A stretch of DNA of 64,000 bases from NCBI GenBank assembly GCA_905183005.1, contig CAJJDO010000010.1, positions 359,865-423,864 of the forward strand, in the 5' to 3' direction. Positions 36,586-48,413 of this stretch are shown here, piece after piece. Below the pieces are notes generated by a model. It ran no database searches and had not been told where the DNA came from. It worked only from the letters and a program-made list of their open reading frames with translations. Source of the stretch: Paramecium pentaurelia (Eukaryota; Ciliophora; Oligohymenophorea; Peniculida; Parameciidae). A program made the translations under genes and the position numbers. How positions within the stretch are numbered: position 1 is the stretch's first letter; every line of letters begins with the position of its first letter.

Positions 36586-36891
36586 ATGATATAAATTTAA
36601 TAAATTGAAATTGGAATTGTGTTATTAGTGGCATGTTTAACTTTTTTCCTTTTAGGATATCAATGGGCTGATTAATAGCAAAAGCTTAATTATGATAGTG
36701 TATAATACTATATAATTTTTTTAGCTTGGATCTGAAGATGATGATAGCTAAGTATACATTTAATAAATTTAGAGAAGCTTGAATAATAATTAAGGGAATA
36801 TAAATAGAGAGAAACATTATATTAGAAATAAATTCAAGAGCTAAAAAAATAATTAGGAATGGGAAATAACAATAAGAATAGTGATCTATGA
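36586..36891 (+). CDS. Small single-pass membrane protein with coiled-coil tail, 85 aa
   Basis: After a short Gln-rich start comes one transmembrane helix, IGIVLLVACLTFFLLGYQW (residues 9-27), then an acidic linker LGSEDDD and a coiled coil, EQQLREYKQRETLYQKQIQE, ending GMGNNNKNSDL. Introns 36700-36724 (25) and 36752-36774 (23) give 86 codons including the stop. The second intron needs the distal AG of a TAGAG end. No family recognised; a tail-anchor-like or type II tether is possible. Confidence 0.65.
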
Positions 36892-37017
36892 AGATTATTT
36901 GTCATTAATTAAACAAGTGGAAATTAAATTCATATATATTAAATCAATTGTATTATAAGGGATATAAACATTAAATTGGATTACTATAAAATAATATTAA
37001 AATTTTTTAAAATTTAT

Positions 37018-37863
37018 TCATTTATATATTTATTCTTTTTTAGGAAGAGTAAATGTAATTGGTTTATTTCCAACTGAATAATTCTTTTTAAGATAAGCAC
37101 AATTAATAAAAGTAATGCCATCCTCTTAAGATTATCCATATCCTTCATGAATATGACCAAAAATATGATATTTTGGTTTTATTTATTTAATTCTTTAAAA
37201 TAAATATTCATCACCAACATTCCTATTAACTTCACTTTAAGCCATGTCACCATGACCAAATGGAGGTCCATGTGTTAATACAATATCAGTATTATCATTT
37301 ATACGATCCCAAATATTTTTAGCTTAATAAGGTGTTATCTAAAATGATCCATTCCAATATTCTAAGGAATGTGGACTACCCCATATTTTATATCCTTCAA
37401 TATCTACTTCTGAATTTTCTAAATATATAAAATTATTCTTTAAATAATTCATTTATCTTTAGGCCTTTTAATCTTAATAATGTTATGGAAATCTTAAAGG
37501 ATCAAAACATAAATCATGATTACCAGCAATAATAATTTTATATTTAAATCCTGTCTATTTATCAAGCCATTAATTAAAACATTTAACATCTCTATAATCA
37601 CCTCCATTAGTAAAGTCTCCACAATGTATTAGTACATCACCTTTTTCTAAAATATTTGGATGTTTAGTATGAGTATCACTAAGACAAACAAATTTTAATT
37701 CTTTTTCTTATTGTTATTTCTCTTTAAAATACATTCTTAAATTAATATTTTTTATTTCTATTTGTTCATGATGTTTAGATGATTTATAAACTTAAGTTTT
37801 ATCAAAATCTTTTTAGCTATAAAATTATTTTTCTTATAAAATTATGTAAAATTTTGAGAGCAT
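37018..37863 (-). CDS. Calcineurin-like metallophosphoesterase (MPPED/UPF0046-like), 281 aa
   Basis: An intronless 282-codon frame including the stop. Metal-binding motifs occur in order: LSDTHTKH (Asp-x-His), VLIHCGDFTNGG (Gly-Asp), IIAGNHDLCFDP (Gly-Asn-His-Asp), LTHGPPFGHGD and FGHIHEGYG (Gly-His-x-His). This set and the length fit the MPPED1/2 group of dinuclear metal phosphodiesterases, some acting on cyclic nucleotides; the substrate here is unknown. The first 50 residues are a Lys/Gln-rich extension, so the ATG at 37716 (MYFKEKQQQEK) is an alternative start. It is 32 bp head-to-head with the CK1 gene. Confidence 0.88.
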
Positions 37864-37895
37864 TGTTAATTTTAGAATATTAATTTATATATTTA

Positions 37896-38918
37896 ATGGA
37901 GTTGACTTTTGCATAAAAGTATAGATTTACATTAGATAAGAAAATAGGATTAGGAGCATTTGGTTAAATATATTTAGGTATAATAGAGTAATATAATAGG
38001 AAATAATATCAAAACTGGAGAAGAAATTGCTATCAAATTAGTAACTGAAATTCTAATTATTTATAGGAAAATGTGAGTAATAACCATTCTTAATTGTTAC
38101 ACGAAGCTAAAATTTATAGAATCTTATTACTAGATGGACCTGTACCTGGAATACCAAATTTACATTGGTTTGGATAGGAAGGAGATTTTAATGTATTAGT
38201 CATGGATATACTTGGACCAAGTTTAGAAGATTTATTCAATTATAATGGAAGAAAATTCTCACTTAAATCTGTTTTAATGTTAGCAGATCAAGTAGATATT
38301 AATCTTTTTATCTATAGTTACTTACAAGAATTTCATATTTACATAACAAAGACTTTATTCATAGAGATATTAAACCTGAGAATTTCTTAATTGGTCTAAA
38401 TAAAAAAGCTGATAACATTTATATGATTGATTTCGGTTTAGCTAAAAGATATAGATATTAAAGGACAGGTAAGCATTTATTAAAATTATAGAAACACATA
38501 TTTAATATGGTGAAAATAATTAATTGGTTGGAACATGTAGATTTTCTAGTATCAATGCGCATTTAGGAATTGAATAAAGCAGAAGGGATGATTTAGAGTC
38601 CATAGGCTATATGCTAATATACTTTTTAAGAGGATCTTTACCCTGGTCAGGAATTAAGACAGAAACTAAAAAAGCAAAGTATGAAAAAGTGGCTGAATGT
38701 AAGATTGCTACTCCAATAGATAAATTATGTGAAGGATTTCCTGGTATTGAAATATATTAATAATAGAGGAGTTTGTTAAATATTTTAATTATATTAAGAG
38801 TTTAAAATTTGAAGAGATACCTGATTATGTTTGGATCAAAAGATTATTTAAAGATCTATTTATTAAATAGGAATATACATGGGATAATGTATTTGATTGG
38901 GCCTAAGAGACTAAATGA
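37896..38918 (+). CDS. Casein kinase 1-like protein kinase, 300 aa
   Basis: Compact kinase with CK1 hallmarks: glycine loop KIGLGAFGQIYLG, lysine in EEIAIKLE, DGPVPGIPNLHWFGQEGDFN, VMDILGPSLEDLFNYNGRKF, FIHRDIKPENFLIG, and MIDFGLAKRY. CK1 lacks the usual APE motif; here the segment SRRDDLESIGYMLIYFLRG with LPWSGIK fits CK1. Introns of 22, 26, 26, 23 and 23 nt leave 301 codons including the stop. It has almost no C-terminal extension, unlike metazoan delta/epsilon forms. Broad roles in cilia, clock and Wnt-type signalling are known for the family. Confidence 0.92.
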
Positions 38919-39476
38919 ATATTAATTAAATAAAAAATAATCATTTTTATAATATTAAATATTATCAGGGTTCATTGCTTATGAATCTTATTCAATATAT
39001 TATCTTACAATATCATTGAAAATATTAGATAATTGGAGCTTGATTTAATATTAATAATAATTTTTTTTATTGTAAAACTCTATTAATGCAAGAGACTATC
39101 TATCAATTTTAGTCAAGTAGCTTTAAAAAAAAATAATAACTAATACTCATCTCCTTATCCATTCAAATAAAATAATAAATTATTAATACAATATTTATAT
39201 TTTAAAAATTATATTATTAATTTTTTTAAGCCGCATTTCGATTATAAATGAATTTTACATCTATTATAAGTATCATTAAAAGTAGTAAGAATTACATTAA
39301 TTGTTTGTCACAATTATACTTGTACTCAGTTCACATCTTTAGAAATATCATCTCCTCATATTATGCAAATTAATGAAGATAGTGATCCACTAAAATATCA
39401 CAACATTTATATGATCCAATGTATAATTATATATGAGATGATAATTTATATAAATAAGAGAGTCAACAAATTCTAA

Positions 39477-39500
39477 TTATGAGGAACGTATTCCTTATAA
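39477..39500. other. 10-bp stem-loop with CGTA loop
   Basis: Arms TTATGAGGAA and TTCCTTATAA pair fully with one G-U and enclose CGTA. It lies in a noncoding spacer and could be part of an RNA or a chance hairpin. Confidence 0.5.
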
Positions 39501-39709
39501 TAAAGCTTCTTTAAATCTTTTTTCACTAAAAATAATTTTTTATAGTAATTTTGTGTTATGTTTTTAGACAGGAAGGAGATTATATAAATAATTGAAAATA
39601 CTCTTATTAAATAAGTATAATCATCAAAATTCTTTTTTTCATAATCAAGATTGTTTCTTTTGTGGCTTACTTTTTCTTAATATTTTTAATGCTAACTATT
39701 TTTTGAAAT

Positions 39710-39815
39710 TGTGAAACTCGCTCACCTCCTCTTAAAATTAGGTAAACGCTATGATTTTATAGGTTTTTTATTAGTGGGATTCCGTAGTTTAGGTATCGAA
39801 ATTCATGAGGATTAT
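39710..39815. ncRNA. GC-richer island in AT-rich spacer, possible ncRNA
   Basis: About 100 bases with distinctly more G and C than the flanks (GTGAAACTCGCTCACCTCC; GTGGGATTCCGTAGTTTAGG). It includes a short hairpin GTGA-AACTCGC-TCAC. Compact GC-rich islands in AT-rich ciliate spacers are often RNA genes. It matches no tRNA, U1, U2, U4, U5, U6 or telomerase template that I can recall; strand unknown. Confidence 0.25.
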
Positions 39816-40514
39816 TAATAATTATTTTCAAATATATTTAGATATGTAATAAACCTTAATCAAATTATTCCAACCATAAATTTATCAAATCATAGATATT
39901 AGAATCTAACCTAATGGATAGTAAATTTAATAATTTATTGTCTTTAGAAATTCCTATTAATTATCACTTTAATTATTTAAACATAATTATTATTTTTAAC
40001 CTAATTTATAAAACTAATACTTTCTAAACTATTATTCCAAAGAATTCTTGTATAAAAAATAAATATATTATAAATAAAAAATTATAAACCTATTCTAAAA
40101 GCACTAAAATAAGTATCTAATTTATTTATTTATATTTTTATTTAATAATAACATATCTGGATGTGATTAAGTAAATAAAAGAGTGAAAATTGAATCTTGT
40201 AATTTTATTTTGACCGTAAGAATTTCTAATTGTCTCACTACAATAATTATTTAAAATTATGATTTCTTTCCCCAATATCCCATTTTTTGTCAATTATAGA
40301 TTATTCTCATCCAATTCATTGAATAAAGTTTATGTATCTTAATTTCCACTATTTATATTCCAATATATAAATAATAATAAATAAACAATACAAATTTATT
40401 TTTTTTATTATTTTAAAGACCTTATTTATAGTTAATAAAAAGTATTATTGGTTTTATATATATATTTAACCTCTTCTAATAATTAAATTAAGTTTAAAAT
40501 TTCCTAATAAGTTC

Positions 40515-40843
40515 ATGGTTTATTACAGACATATTCGCAAGTTCAAAAGGGATCATGGTAAATAAAAGATAAATAAATAATGATTAACAAAGGTAATGAA
40601 ATCTAATATTTAAGAATATAGATAATTCCTGAAATAGGTCCTCATCCTTAAAAGTAATCATAATAAAAAGTAAAAGAATAAGCATCAATCCTTTAATAAA
40701 AGAGAATTCAATTAGAAAAACAATCCAATCAATTTTCTTAAGTACAAGATTATATGTAATAAATCCTTTAAAATGAAATGAAGAAATAATTTAGATTGCA
40801 TATTTTTTATTACATCATATATGTACCACAAATGCAATTTTGA
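40515..40843 (+). CDS. Small Gln-rich hypothetical protein, about 97 aa
   Basis: Starts MVYYRHIRKFKRDHG. A 35-nt intron then rejoins a Gln/Lys-rich helical part (QKVKEQASILQQKRIQLEKQ), ending at TGA 40841-40843, 98 codons including the stop. The intron is longer than typical here, and the hydrophobic last 16 residues may be read-through of another unrecognised intron. A further small ORF at 40887-41096 (MATLKNINSLIYCGLK) could be a continuation but I could not join it. Confidence 0.42.
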
Positions 40844-41154
40844 CTGAGTTTATGAAATTATTATCAGATTTAAATAAAATCAAAATATGGCAACATTAAA
40901 AAATATTAATAGTTTAATTTATTGTGGCTTAAAAATTAATGAATAATAAATTTGTTTATTTACAGAATGGTTCAACTTTATTACATAAATAGAAAGTAGT
41001 GAATGTGGTTTAACAGATATAAATAGTGATTATGGCTAAGGTAAAAAAATAACAGAAAAATCTGTTTAGCATATAAATTAAGGAGAGATTGAATGAAAGA
41101 TTTTGATATAAATAAATATTAATTTAATTATATAACATAAAAATAGTTTATCAT

Positions 41155-42905
41155 TCAATTAATATCTAATTTATTTACATAATTTGGTGATGAAGAGAGA
41201 CATGGAGTGAAGGAATTAACAGCAGTAGATTATGTGTGTGTGTGTGTATGTTAAATTTTGTTTAATTACTCACATTGATTGGTTTACAAATTTAATAATA
41301 TTCTTGCAGTTAAAGGAGGAGGTCTTAGAAATTCTAATCTTCTTTTTTTATAACATAATTTCTTAAGATACTATTCTTTAAATGCTTTAAGTGGAATGTT
41401 ATTACATTTATCGTATTATGGTATGTAACCTAATTTTGGAGTTTAATATAAATTATATCCAAATAATGTTGCAGTTGAATCCTTTTATGGTTCAATTTGA
41501 TATTTTTAAAGATAAACTGATGTTTTTTTTTCAATCAAAGATCCAATTTCAACTCTATCTTCATATTGCTTACTATTAATTTTGATTGGATAATTTTTTC
41601 TATCTATAAATTGTTTTACTGTAATGAATTTTGGTTTTCCAATTCCAAATACACTTTCCATGCTTTTAGATTAAAATATTTTTCTGAATTAACTTTTTTT
41701 ATAGTATTCTTCTTTAACCCATTATTTACATTCTTCTGGAAACTTTTAAAAGAATTCATGTTTGTGAATGACCATAACAGTAGCTTCATTAGATAGAACA
41801 ATTGAGTTATATTCACAACAACCATCTTCATTAATTACTATTTCTTCCCCAAGCAATTATCCCTTAGCTATTTGAATCAAAAATAACTATTACTTAAAAT
41901 ACAAATCTTTGTCATTTAATTATTTATCAATTTTTCTATTAAAATATCTCCATATTATATTAAATAAAAGGATTTTTTGGGAAGTCCATCTACAGTTAAA
42001 ATAAAGTTTTTCTAAAATTATTCAACATCAAAACTATAGGCTAAATGTTCTAATTATTTAGATGAATAATCGCTTTAACAGGGAATTTAGTGAATATTAA
42101 ACTTTTCTTTTCTTTCATTTACTATATGAATTGTTGTCGAATTAAATCGAAATCATCTTTTTTCAAAATCAATAAGAATAAATCTTAAGTATAGGCACAA
42201 GCTGTTAATGCTCTTGGAACATTCTCCAATAAAGCTCTATCACCAAATCCTTCACCTCTCTTCAATATTCTAATTGTTTCTCCATATTTCTCGCTTAAAA
42301 TTTAAATTTCTTATTGACTTATTTAAACTCTTTCATTAGTTTAACCCTGTACTATATTTCCTTTCATTTTATCAGCAAACTTTTTAGAATTTGCAAATTA
42401 TTTGAAAAAGTTTATGCCAGTAACATTAGCATTCATAGTTTTCCTAAATCAATCACAATTATATGAATACTGAGGCATTAATGGAGCAGGCTTGGTTGTC
42501 TAATTTAATAAGATTGAAGGTATTTTTTGAATATCAGGAGGCTTTTCATTATATTATTAGATTTATTAGGGTCTGGACTTCATCAATGCAACTTTACCAT
42601 TAAATATTATATATAATTTATCGTTTGACTTGTCTCCCTCTTTGAATATTAATTCTCCTCCTTTGAAATGTTCCATTCTAAATTTGCCACATAACTAATA
42701 TAGGTATTTTATTTACATATAATAAACTCTCCCTTTATGTTCCTTTAAGATTCTTTTCAATAAAGGAATTAAAATATTATAAATGCTATAATTTGGAATA
42801 TATAATCTAGAGGTTATCAATAGTTGGATTAAGATGATTATTCAACAGTTTTTGTAGATTTAGATTCTATATAATGTTTACACTATATATATATACCTCA
42901 TTCAT
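41155..42905 (-). CDS. Cyclic-nucleotide-binding-domain protein with frame interruptions
   Basis: Starts MNENLNLQKLLNNHL at 42905. The first cyclic-nucleotide-binding-like domain shows HFKGGELIFKEGDKSNDKLY and YIIFNGKVALMK, then YGETIRILKRGEGFGDRALL with NVPRALTACA, a phosphate-binding cassette. A second, degenerate domain has AKGQLLGEEIVIN and ATVMVIHKHEFF. Introns 42867-42896 (30), 42695-42716 (22) and 42444-42470 (27) are clear. Two more -1 frame changes are needed, near 42101-42118 (an A-rich run) and near 41928-41945, and I found no canonical intron for either. The total length is accordingly not a multiple of three. The 3' end is provisional. It may be a pseudogene, contain base-call errors, or have unusual introns. 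It resembles the large CNB families of ciliates. Confidence 0.7.
41233..41245. repeat. Short TG dinucleotide microsatellite
   Basis: Six TG units plus a T. On the minus strand it would encode alternating His-Thr near the provisional C-terminus of the CNB protein. Confidence 0.7.
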
Positions 42906-42932
42906 AAGGATTATAAATTTTTTTAATTAAAT
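42906..42932. promoter_or_regulatory. 27-bp divergent promoter region
   Basis: The start codons of the CNB-domain gene (minus) and the 609-aa hypothetical (plus) are 27 bp apart, the shortest divergent spacer in the window. The spacer is almost purely A and T. Confidence 0.55.
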
Positions 42933-44885
42933 ATGAAAGAATCAGTATCGGCTTATCTGAAAACTGAACCAGATTCAATTAAAGATCATCTTCCTAGTAA
43001 ATTTAAGTAAAACATAATCTAAAATAACCAACGAATACTCAATGGTAAGAAAGTGACTTACTTGAACATTAAAAAACAAAGTCAATAAAATCAGAAAGAT
43101 GCTTGGAAGTAAATGTTTGGCAATTTCCTACATGATATTAACTTGAAACAAAAAAAGAAACACTTTTCTCCTGAGGCCAAAGAAGTACCTATTTTTAATA
43201 TGATTATAGCATCTCTAAGATCCATTAGTAAATGAAATTCCTATTCTAATCCCTTGTACTAATAAGTAATTCAAGTTAGAGTTCTATAAGTATCTTGAAG
43301 GAGAATAATCAATTCAGTAATTAATGGAAGTAATTAATTTTCCTCATGTTCATTCTGTATGTCAATCTAATATATTCTAAACTAGAAGTAAATTGAGGAT
43401 TCTAAAACTCTATAGAGAAAATTGTCAATTGTCTAAAAAATAAAATAATTTAAGAATCATGGATTCACTAAAACCAATGACTAAACTCCTTTATTAGATA
43501 TAAACAGTTCAACAAGACAACTCAAGGCACATCAAATACGTCTTGTTGATTAAAGAAGATTTACTGAAGCTGGAAAATTATTGGACATTTTTAAAACTAA
43601 AATAAATAAAAAGATTTAGGTTTTGAGAGACTTTGTTTAATAAAGAGTATTAGTAAAATATAATTTAATAGATTGATTTGAGAAAATCCTTAAATAAAGA
43701 ACAAAGAGAAGAAGATATTAGAAATATTCATTTTATTAAGACATTTTTTGACATCACTAACGATTATAATTTACATATATAATAACAATAAGAAGAACTT
43801 AAAGATGATGCATAATATTATAAAAAATTAGTACCATGTCAACGGAAATTAAAATAATTATTAGTAAATTATGATAATGTGTAACCAATAATTAAACATT
43901 AAGAAAAATATTTTGATAAATTTGATTATCCTTCTTTGGGTATGTTAAAAAATTAAATGAATCAATATTCTAAAGATTATTTATTGGAATTAGAATAATA
44001 AAAATAAATTTAATTTAAATCAGCTCTAAATTAAGTAAGAAAACTATTGGAATAACAAAATATTAAATTTTAATCTGAATTAAGAAAATCAAAAATTAAA
44101 AGCAATTAAAATTCTAAATCATAATCACCACTTATAGCAAAATAATAATAAGATTATTAATTCTAAAGTAATTAAAAATTATCATCTGATTGTCCTTTGG
44201 ATGTTGTTGTGGCTAGTCCTAAGCATCATCGTAATTAATATTAATCAGTTTGTTAATTGTAGGATTCTATTTCTGATCCAAGAAAAAGGAAATAATATAT
44301 TATTACAAAAAAACCTTTTTACCTATTTACAAAATAGGTAGAGGCTAATAAAAATTTGAAAAATTCTAGAGGTTTGATAACGAATTTTGATGTTAAATTA
44401 TACGATTATATTCACAATAGAAATATTTATACGTTGAATAAATAGTATAATATATTATTTTATCTTAGGGTTAAAGAGATGACTTAGAAATTTCATACAA
44501 TGGTTGAAAGTGAGTATGAATAAAACTTGAATGAATAATTGGAAACATATTTAAATCAATTAAAAAATAGAAAATTGAAATATCGTTAACATGGATCTTT
44601 AGAAGCTTAAAAACGAATACAAACTGAAAAATAAACAGATGAGATTTCAGATGATTAATCACTTTAATCTATATATGAAGTTAACCTTGATGTTTTATAT
44701 GATTAATCCAATTAATTAACTAAAAAGTTAAAAGAAAAAAATGATGCTGGATTTGCTAAAAGAATAAAACAATTGATTAGATTGGAAGAAGTGAATTCGT
44801 AAAATATATATTATTTATATTTAGATAATGCCTTAAAACAAATCTATAGAAGCTGAACAAATCTTAGAATTCATTAAATAATTGA
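42933..44885 (+). CDS. Hypothetical protein, about 609 aa, mostly helical
   Basis: Starts MKESVSAYLKTEPDSIKDHL. Introns of 25, 29, 19 and 24 nt are required to link exons with good composition, including LKAHQIRLVDQRRFTEAGKL and RKSLNKEQREEDIRNIHFIK. A fifth intron of 26 nt near 44800 gives a stop at 44883-44885 (610 codons including the stop); without it the stop is at 44854-44856 and length is equally consistent. The protein is Lys/Gln/Glu-rich with coiled-coil segments and a Ser-rich section (SKSQSPLIAKQ). No recognised domain. Confidence 0.68.
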
Positions 44886-44962
44886 TTATATGGTTCTGTG
44901 TTCTCTATTTATTAAAAAGTTAGTTAGTTGCAGAATAAATTTAAAATTATATCTAATTAATA

Positions 44963-45599
44963 ATGACAAACAGGGATATGGATGCTCCTCCCTTGAATGA
45001 AGATGAATTAAATGAAATTTATAATTGGGTTGATACTATACCTTTATCAAGACCAAAAAGACATATAGGAAGAGATTTTGCAGATGGAGTTTTAATGGCT
45101 GAAATAGTTTAACATTATATACCTAGAATAGTTGATATACATAATTATAGCTTAGCTCATTCTGTTCAATAGAAATAATATAATTGGAATACTTTGAATA
45201 CAAAAGTAAGTATACTAATCCAAATTATAGGTCTTTAGAAAGATGGGTTTCTAAATTACTTAAAAAAATATAGATGCTGTAATTTCAGTTGTACCAGAAG
45301 CAGTCGAAAGAATTCTTAAAGTAGTTTAAGTCAAAATATCAATGTATTTGGATAACAAGGAACAAAATTAGATTCATTAATAAGAGAAGCCTGTTGAAGT
45401 TTAGCAAAATTAAAATAAAGTTAACAACAAATAGGCCCCCAATAACAAATCAAATGAGAAAGATTTGATAATATAAGATTAGAAGGAAACTATAGAGATT
45501 CTAGAACTTAAAATATAAAAATTAGAATAACTTGTAAAGTTAAAGGATAGTAAAATATAATAGTTAATGTAAAAACTCTAATAAGCAGGAATTAAATGA
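44963..45599 (+). CDS. SPEF1: SPEF1/CLAMP-type calponin-homology protein, 203 aa
   Basis: The N-terminal CH-like domain carries the family signature: IYNWVDTIPLSRPKRHIGRD, FADGVLMAEIVQHYIPRIVD and HNYSLAHSVQQKQYNWNTLN. The C-terminus is a short coiled coil (IEILELKIQKLEQLVKLKDS). SPEF1 binds and bundles microtubules in the ciliary central apparatus and at cortical microtubule rows. One 25-nt intron leaves 204 codons including the stop. It converges on its neighbour with 19 bp between the two stop codons. Confidence 0.93.
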
Positions 45600-45618
45600 T
45601 ATAGTTACTATATATGTA

Positions 45619-46296
45619 TCATTCACATATATTTTAGAAATAGTTTTTCTCTAAATTATTTTCACTTGAATCACTTTTTCCATCATACTTTTCATTATAT
45701 TGATACTTATTTCTTTTAATATTTTCTTGAATCTCATCTTCATCAGAAGAGAATGCTTATGATTAACCTTTCATCTTCTAAAATATTGACATTCTTTGTT
45801 TTTTTTAAGGTTCTTATTTCTCTAAATCTTAAGTAATTAATGGAGAACTTTAAGGAGTTGTATTTGGTGTTCGTCGTTATTTGATCGAATTCATTTCAAT
45901 ACTCATTTATTGTATAGCCTGTCGGTTTGTTTCCATATTATCATTATCTTCATTATTTGTTGTAGTATGGAATTACATTGTACTGGATTTATTCACTCTT
46001 CTTTTAGGTTTCTTATAAAACTTTTCTTGTTTTTCTAAAGGGTCTGTTTTCATTTGTATACCCAATTATTTTAAATATACTACTATCTATTACTCTTTTT
46101 TTATCCATTCATTTTCTGGATGTTGATTACTAAGTATGAGTAATTCGACAGACTTATCAGATTGTTAATCACAAGTATATAAATTTTGAGCATCTCTAAA
46201 ATTTAAATTTTGCGATATGTCATTTTTTTCTGTCGCATTAGTACATTCTTAAGTATTAAATGTAGTTTCTGATGATGAAAATTAACCTAATTTCAT
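45619..46296 (-). CDS. Acidic disordered hypothetical protein, 225 aa
   Basis: A single intronless frame of 226 codons including the stop. Low-complexity Gln, Asn, Ser, Lys and Glu throughout, with a basic patch (EKFYKKPKRRVNKSS), RRTPNTTPQSSPL with proline-directed phosphorylation sites, and an acidic cluster (AFSSDEDEIQEN). No family; probably an intrinsically disordered regulatory protein. Confidence 0.6.
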
Positions 46297-46662
46297 ACAC
46301 TGTTAAGAAAGAAATGATGATTGAATTTAATTTATTATTATTAATATCATATATTATCTTTATCTATTTTTGATTTGGACTTGTAAGATGATTACAGCTT
46401 TATTGAAAATTTTATTAGATAAATAAAATAAATATTATTGATAATTGATTAATTAGAGATATATTAAAATAATGAATGAATATTAATATAGATATATGTA
46501 GATTAGCTTCAATTTAATTTAATGTAATAATTTATTTTAATTAAATAATTTTATACCTAAAATTATAACAGTTAAATTTTAATGAGTTAAAATATTTTAG
46601 CATTTTATTAATCTCCTCTTTTTAACAAGCATATTATGAAAATAATAACTTAAAAATTTGAA
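46297..46662. other. Noncoding spacer
   Basis: 366 bases of AT-rich sequence; nothing recognised. Confidence 0.4.
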
Positions 46663-48296
46663 TCATTTTAAAGAAACATTAACTTTTCTAAATTTTGTTT
46701 TAATCTCTGAATCATTTGCTATATTCTTTAACAGATTTTTATTTTACAGTAACTCTAATTTTGACATTTTTTCATGTAAACTTTTATTCCTCTATCCTTC
46801 AATCTATTTTTTTATATCATCTTAATTTTATTTATGACTTTATTTGATTTACTATTAATTATATTTTATTATAAAATTACTTCCTATTTTTCTTGTTATT
46901 TTTATGAGAAATTTAGTAAATCAAGTTATTATTGAATAAATAACATCTTTTATTCTTCCTCTTCTGATAATTTTTTTTGTTATTTTTATTAGATTTGTAA
47001 TTATAGTTATTATTTGATCAATTCCATTTTTTATTTTTCTTTTTATTTCTTTTCTATTTCTTATTATTTTTCTAATTATTCTTATTTCTTTAATTATTCA
47101 ATTAAATATTTTCCTTCATTTTCTTCTTGTTCTTATTATTTACTAAGTACCTGAAAACTATAATTACTCATGAATTATTTAATTTTATCTTCTCTTTCCT
47201 TTTTCTAATTTTCTCTTTTTTCATCCTCTTAAAGCTATTTTTACAATTCTTATTATTGTATTTTCTATTCAAGTTCTCTTTATTGTTTTAAATCATCTTA
47301 AGCCTTTTTTAATTCATATAAGATATTACCTTTTATCTTAATAACTCATTCTCTTTAAGTATTTATTAGAACTTTTCTTTTTATTCTTATCTTTTTTTAT
47401 TAAGTTCAAGAGATTCTCGATTTATTTCATTTTTTAATTATTATAAAATTTCATCCTCTTATAATTTAGACTACATTTATATTTCCTTTCTAAATTATAA
47501 TATAATTTTAAATATACTTTCTCATTTTTTCAAGTTAAACTTATTCATCTCTTAATTTTTTCTCTTCATATTATTTATGTTTTTATTAATCTTTTTTTTA
47601 TTTCTCTAATTATTCAAATTCAATTTTTCTTTATTAATTTTATATTACAAATTATGCTTCCTTTAATTCTTCTTCTCTTTTTTATTATTCCTTTTCTTTT
47701 AATTGTTTATCCAAATCTTCTTTTAATTTTTATTTCATTATTTATTACTTCTTCTTTGTTTCTAATTACTCTTTTTAATATTTTGCTGTGTCATATTTTA
47801 TTATTGCAGCCCATTCATCTTAATTTTCATCTTCAATCTCATATATGGATTTTCTATTTTCTGAAGGCAAAGATTCTTATCTATGTATTTCATTGTCAAT
47901 TATATTAGTATTTTAATTAAGCTTTTCTTAAGGTAGAGTATTTAATTATTTATTTCTATTATTATTCTATTTTTTTGCATTTTATTGTTAATCCTTTTGT
48001 AACAATTGAGAATTAGAGTTGTTAATAAGGTTAATGATTATCTACTCTTTTTCAGTGTCAGATTTCTTTATTGCAGATTTGAGTTCAATTTTTAGTTATC
48101 TAACTCCTTATTCGTTATAGGATGAATATTTAGATTTATAATCATTTACATAGCAAGTGATTAACTTTGTTAAATATTTATATAATACTTTTCTATCGAT
48201 AGGTTTCTAACCAAAATCATTTAATAGTTTTTCTAGAATAAATTCTGAAATTTTGAAATGTTATTTATCTTTATTCTTTACTTATTGAGGATTCAT
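46663..48296 (-). CDS. Large coiled-coil protein, exon structure incompletely resolved
   Basis: Starts MNPQQVKNKDKQHFKISEFI and ends at TGA 46663-46665 after SLHEKMSKLELLQNKNLL. The N-terminal 130 residues are mixed helical (FILEKLLNDFGQKPIDRKVL). From about residue 200 on it is nearly pure Lys/Glu/Gln/Asn coiled coil, which makes the opposite strand extremely T-rich. Several small introns are needed; their summed length must leave remainder 2 on division by 3. No family assigned. Confidence 0.6.
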
Positions 48297-48413
48297 ATTA
48301 ATATATTATAAATTTAGAATATAATTCAAGTATTAAATAATGTCATTAAAAAGTTAAACTTTTATAATATTATATGATTGATTAAGTTCATTTCTTTATT
48401 CTATATTTACTAT

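Larger units (their letters stand above)
38919..40514. other. Long noncoding spacer, 1.6 kb
   Basis: The longest stretch outside the duplicated block without a recognised gene. It contains a stem-loop at 39477-39500 and a GC-richer island near 39710-39815, listed separately. A short plus-strand ORF near 39.37 kb (MQINEDSDPLKYHNIYMIQ) is unsupported. Confidence 0.5.

Noticed and set aside
39710..39815. tRNA or spliceosomal RNA gene in the GC-richer island
   Set aside because: No acceptor-stem/T-loop pattern and no match to U1, U2, U4, U5 or U6 conserved blocks that I could recognise; kept only as an unassigned ncRNA candidate.
40887..41096. Plus ORF of 69 codons (MATLKNINSLIYCGLK)
   Set aside because: Composition is acceptable but it cannot be joined to the upstream small gene by any canonical intron and is too short to stand alone.
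41290..41560. Plus-strand frame with a globular-looking protein (YYSLNALSGMLLHLSYYGMQ), faintly like a MutS homologue
   Set aside because: The opposite strand continues the reading frame of a clear CNB-domain protein with purine-rich coding composition. With TAA/TAG as sense codons, antisense frames often stay open, so this is taken as a shadow.
42444..42470. In-frame TGA in the CNB gene between Asp and Phe, a possible second selenocysteine
   Set aside because: It lies inside a canonical 27-nt GTA...TAG intron whose removal keeps the frame.
47654..47908. Plus-strand ORF rich in Leu, Ile and Phe, like a membrane protein
   Set aside because: It is the antisense of Lys/Glu/Gln-rich coiled-coil coding sequence, which always mirrors as hydrophobic residues.
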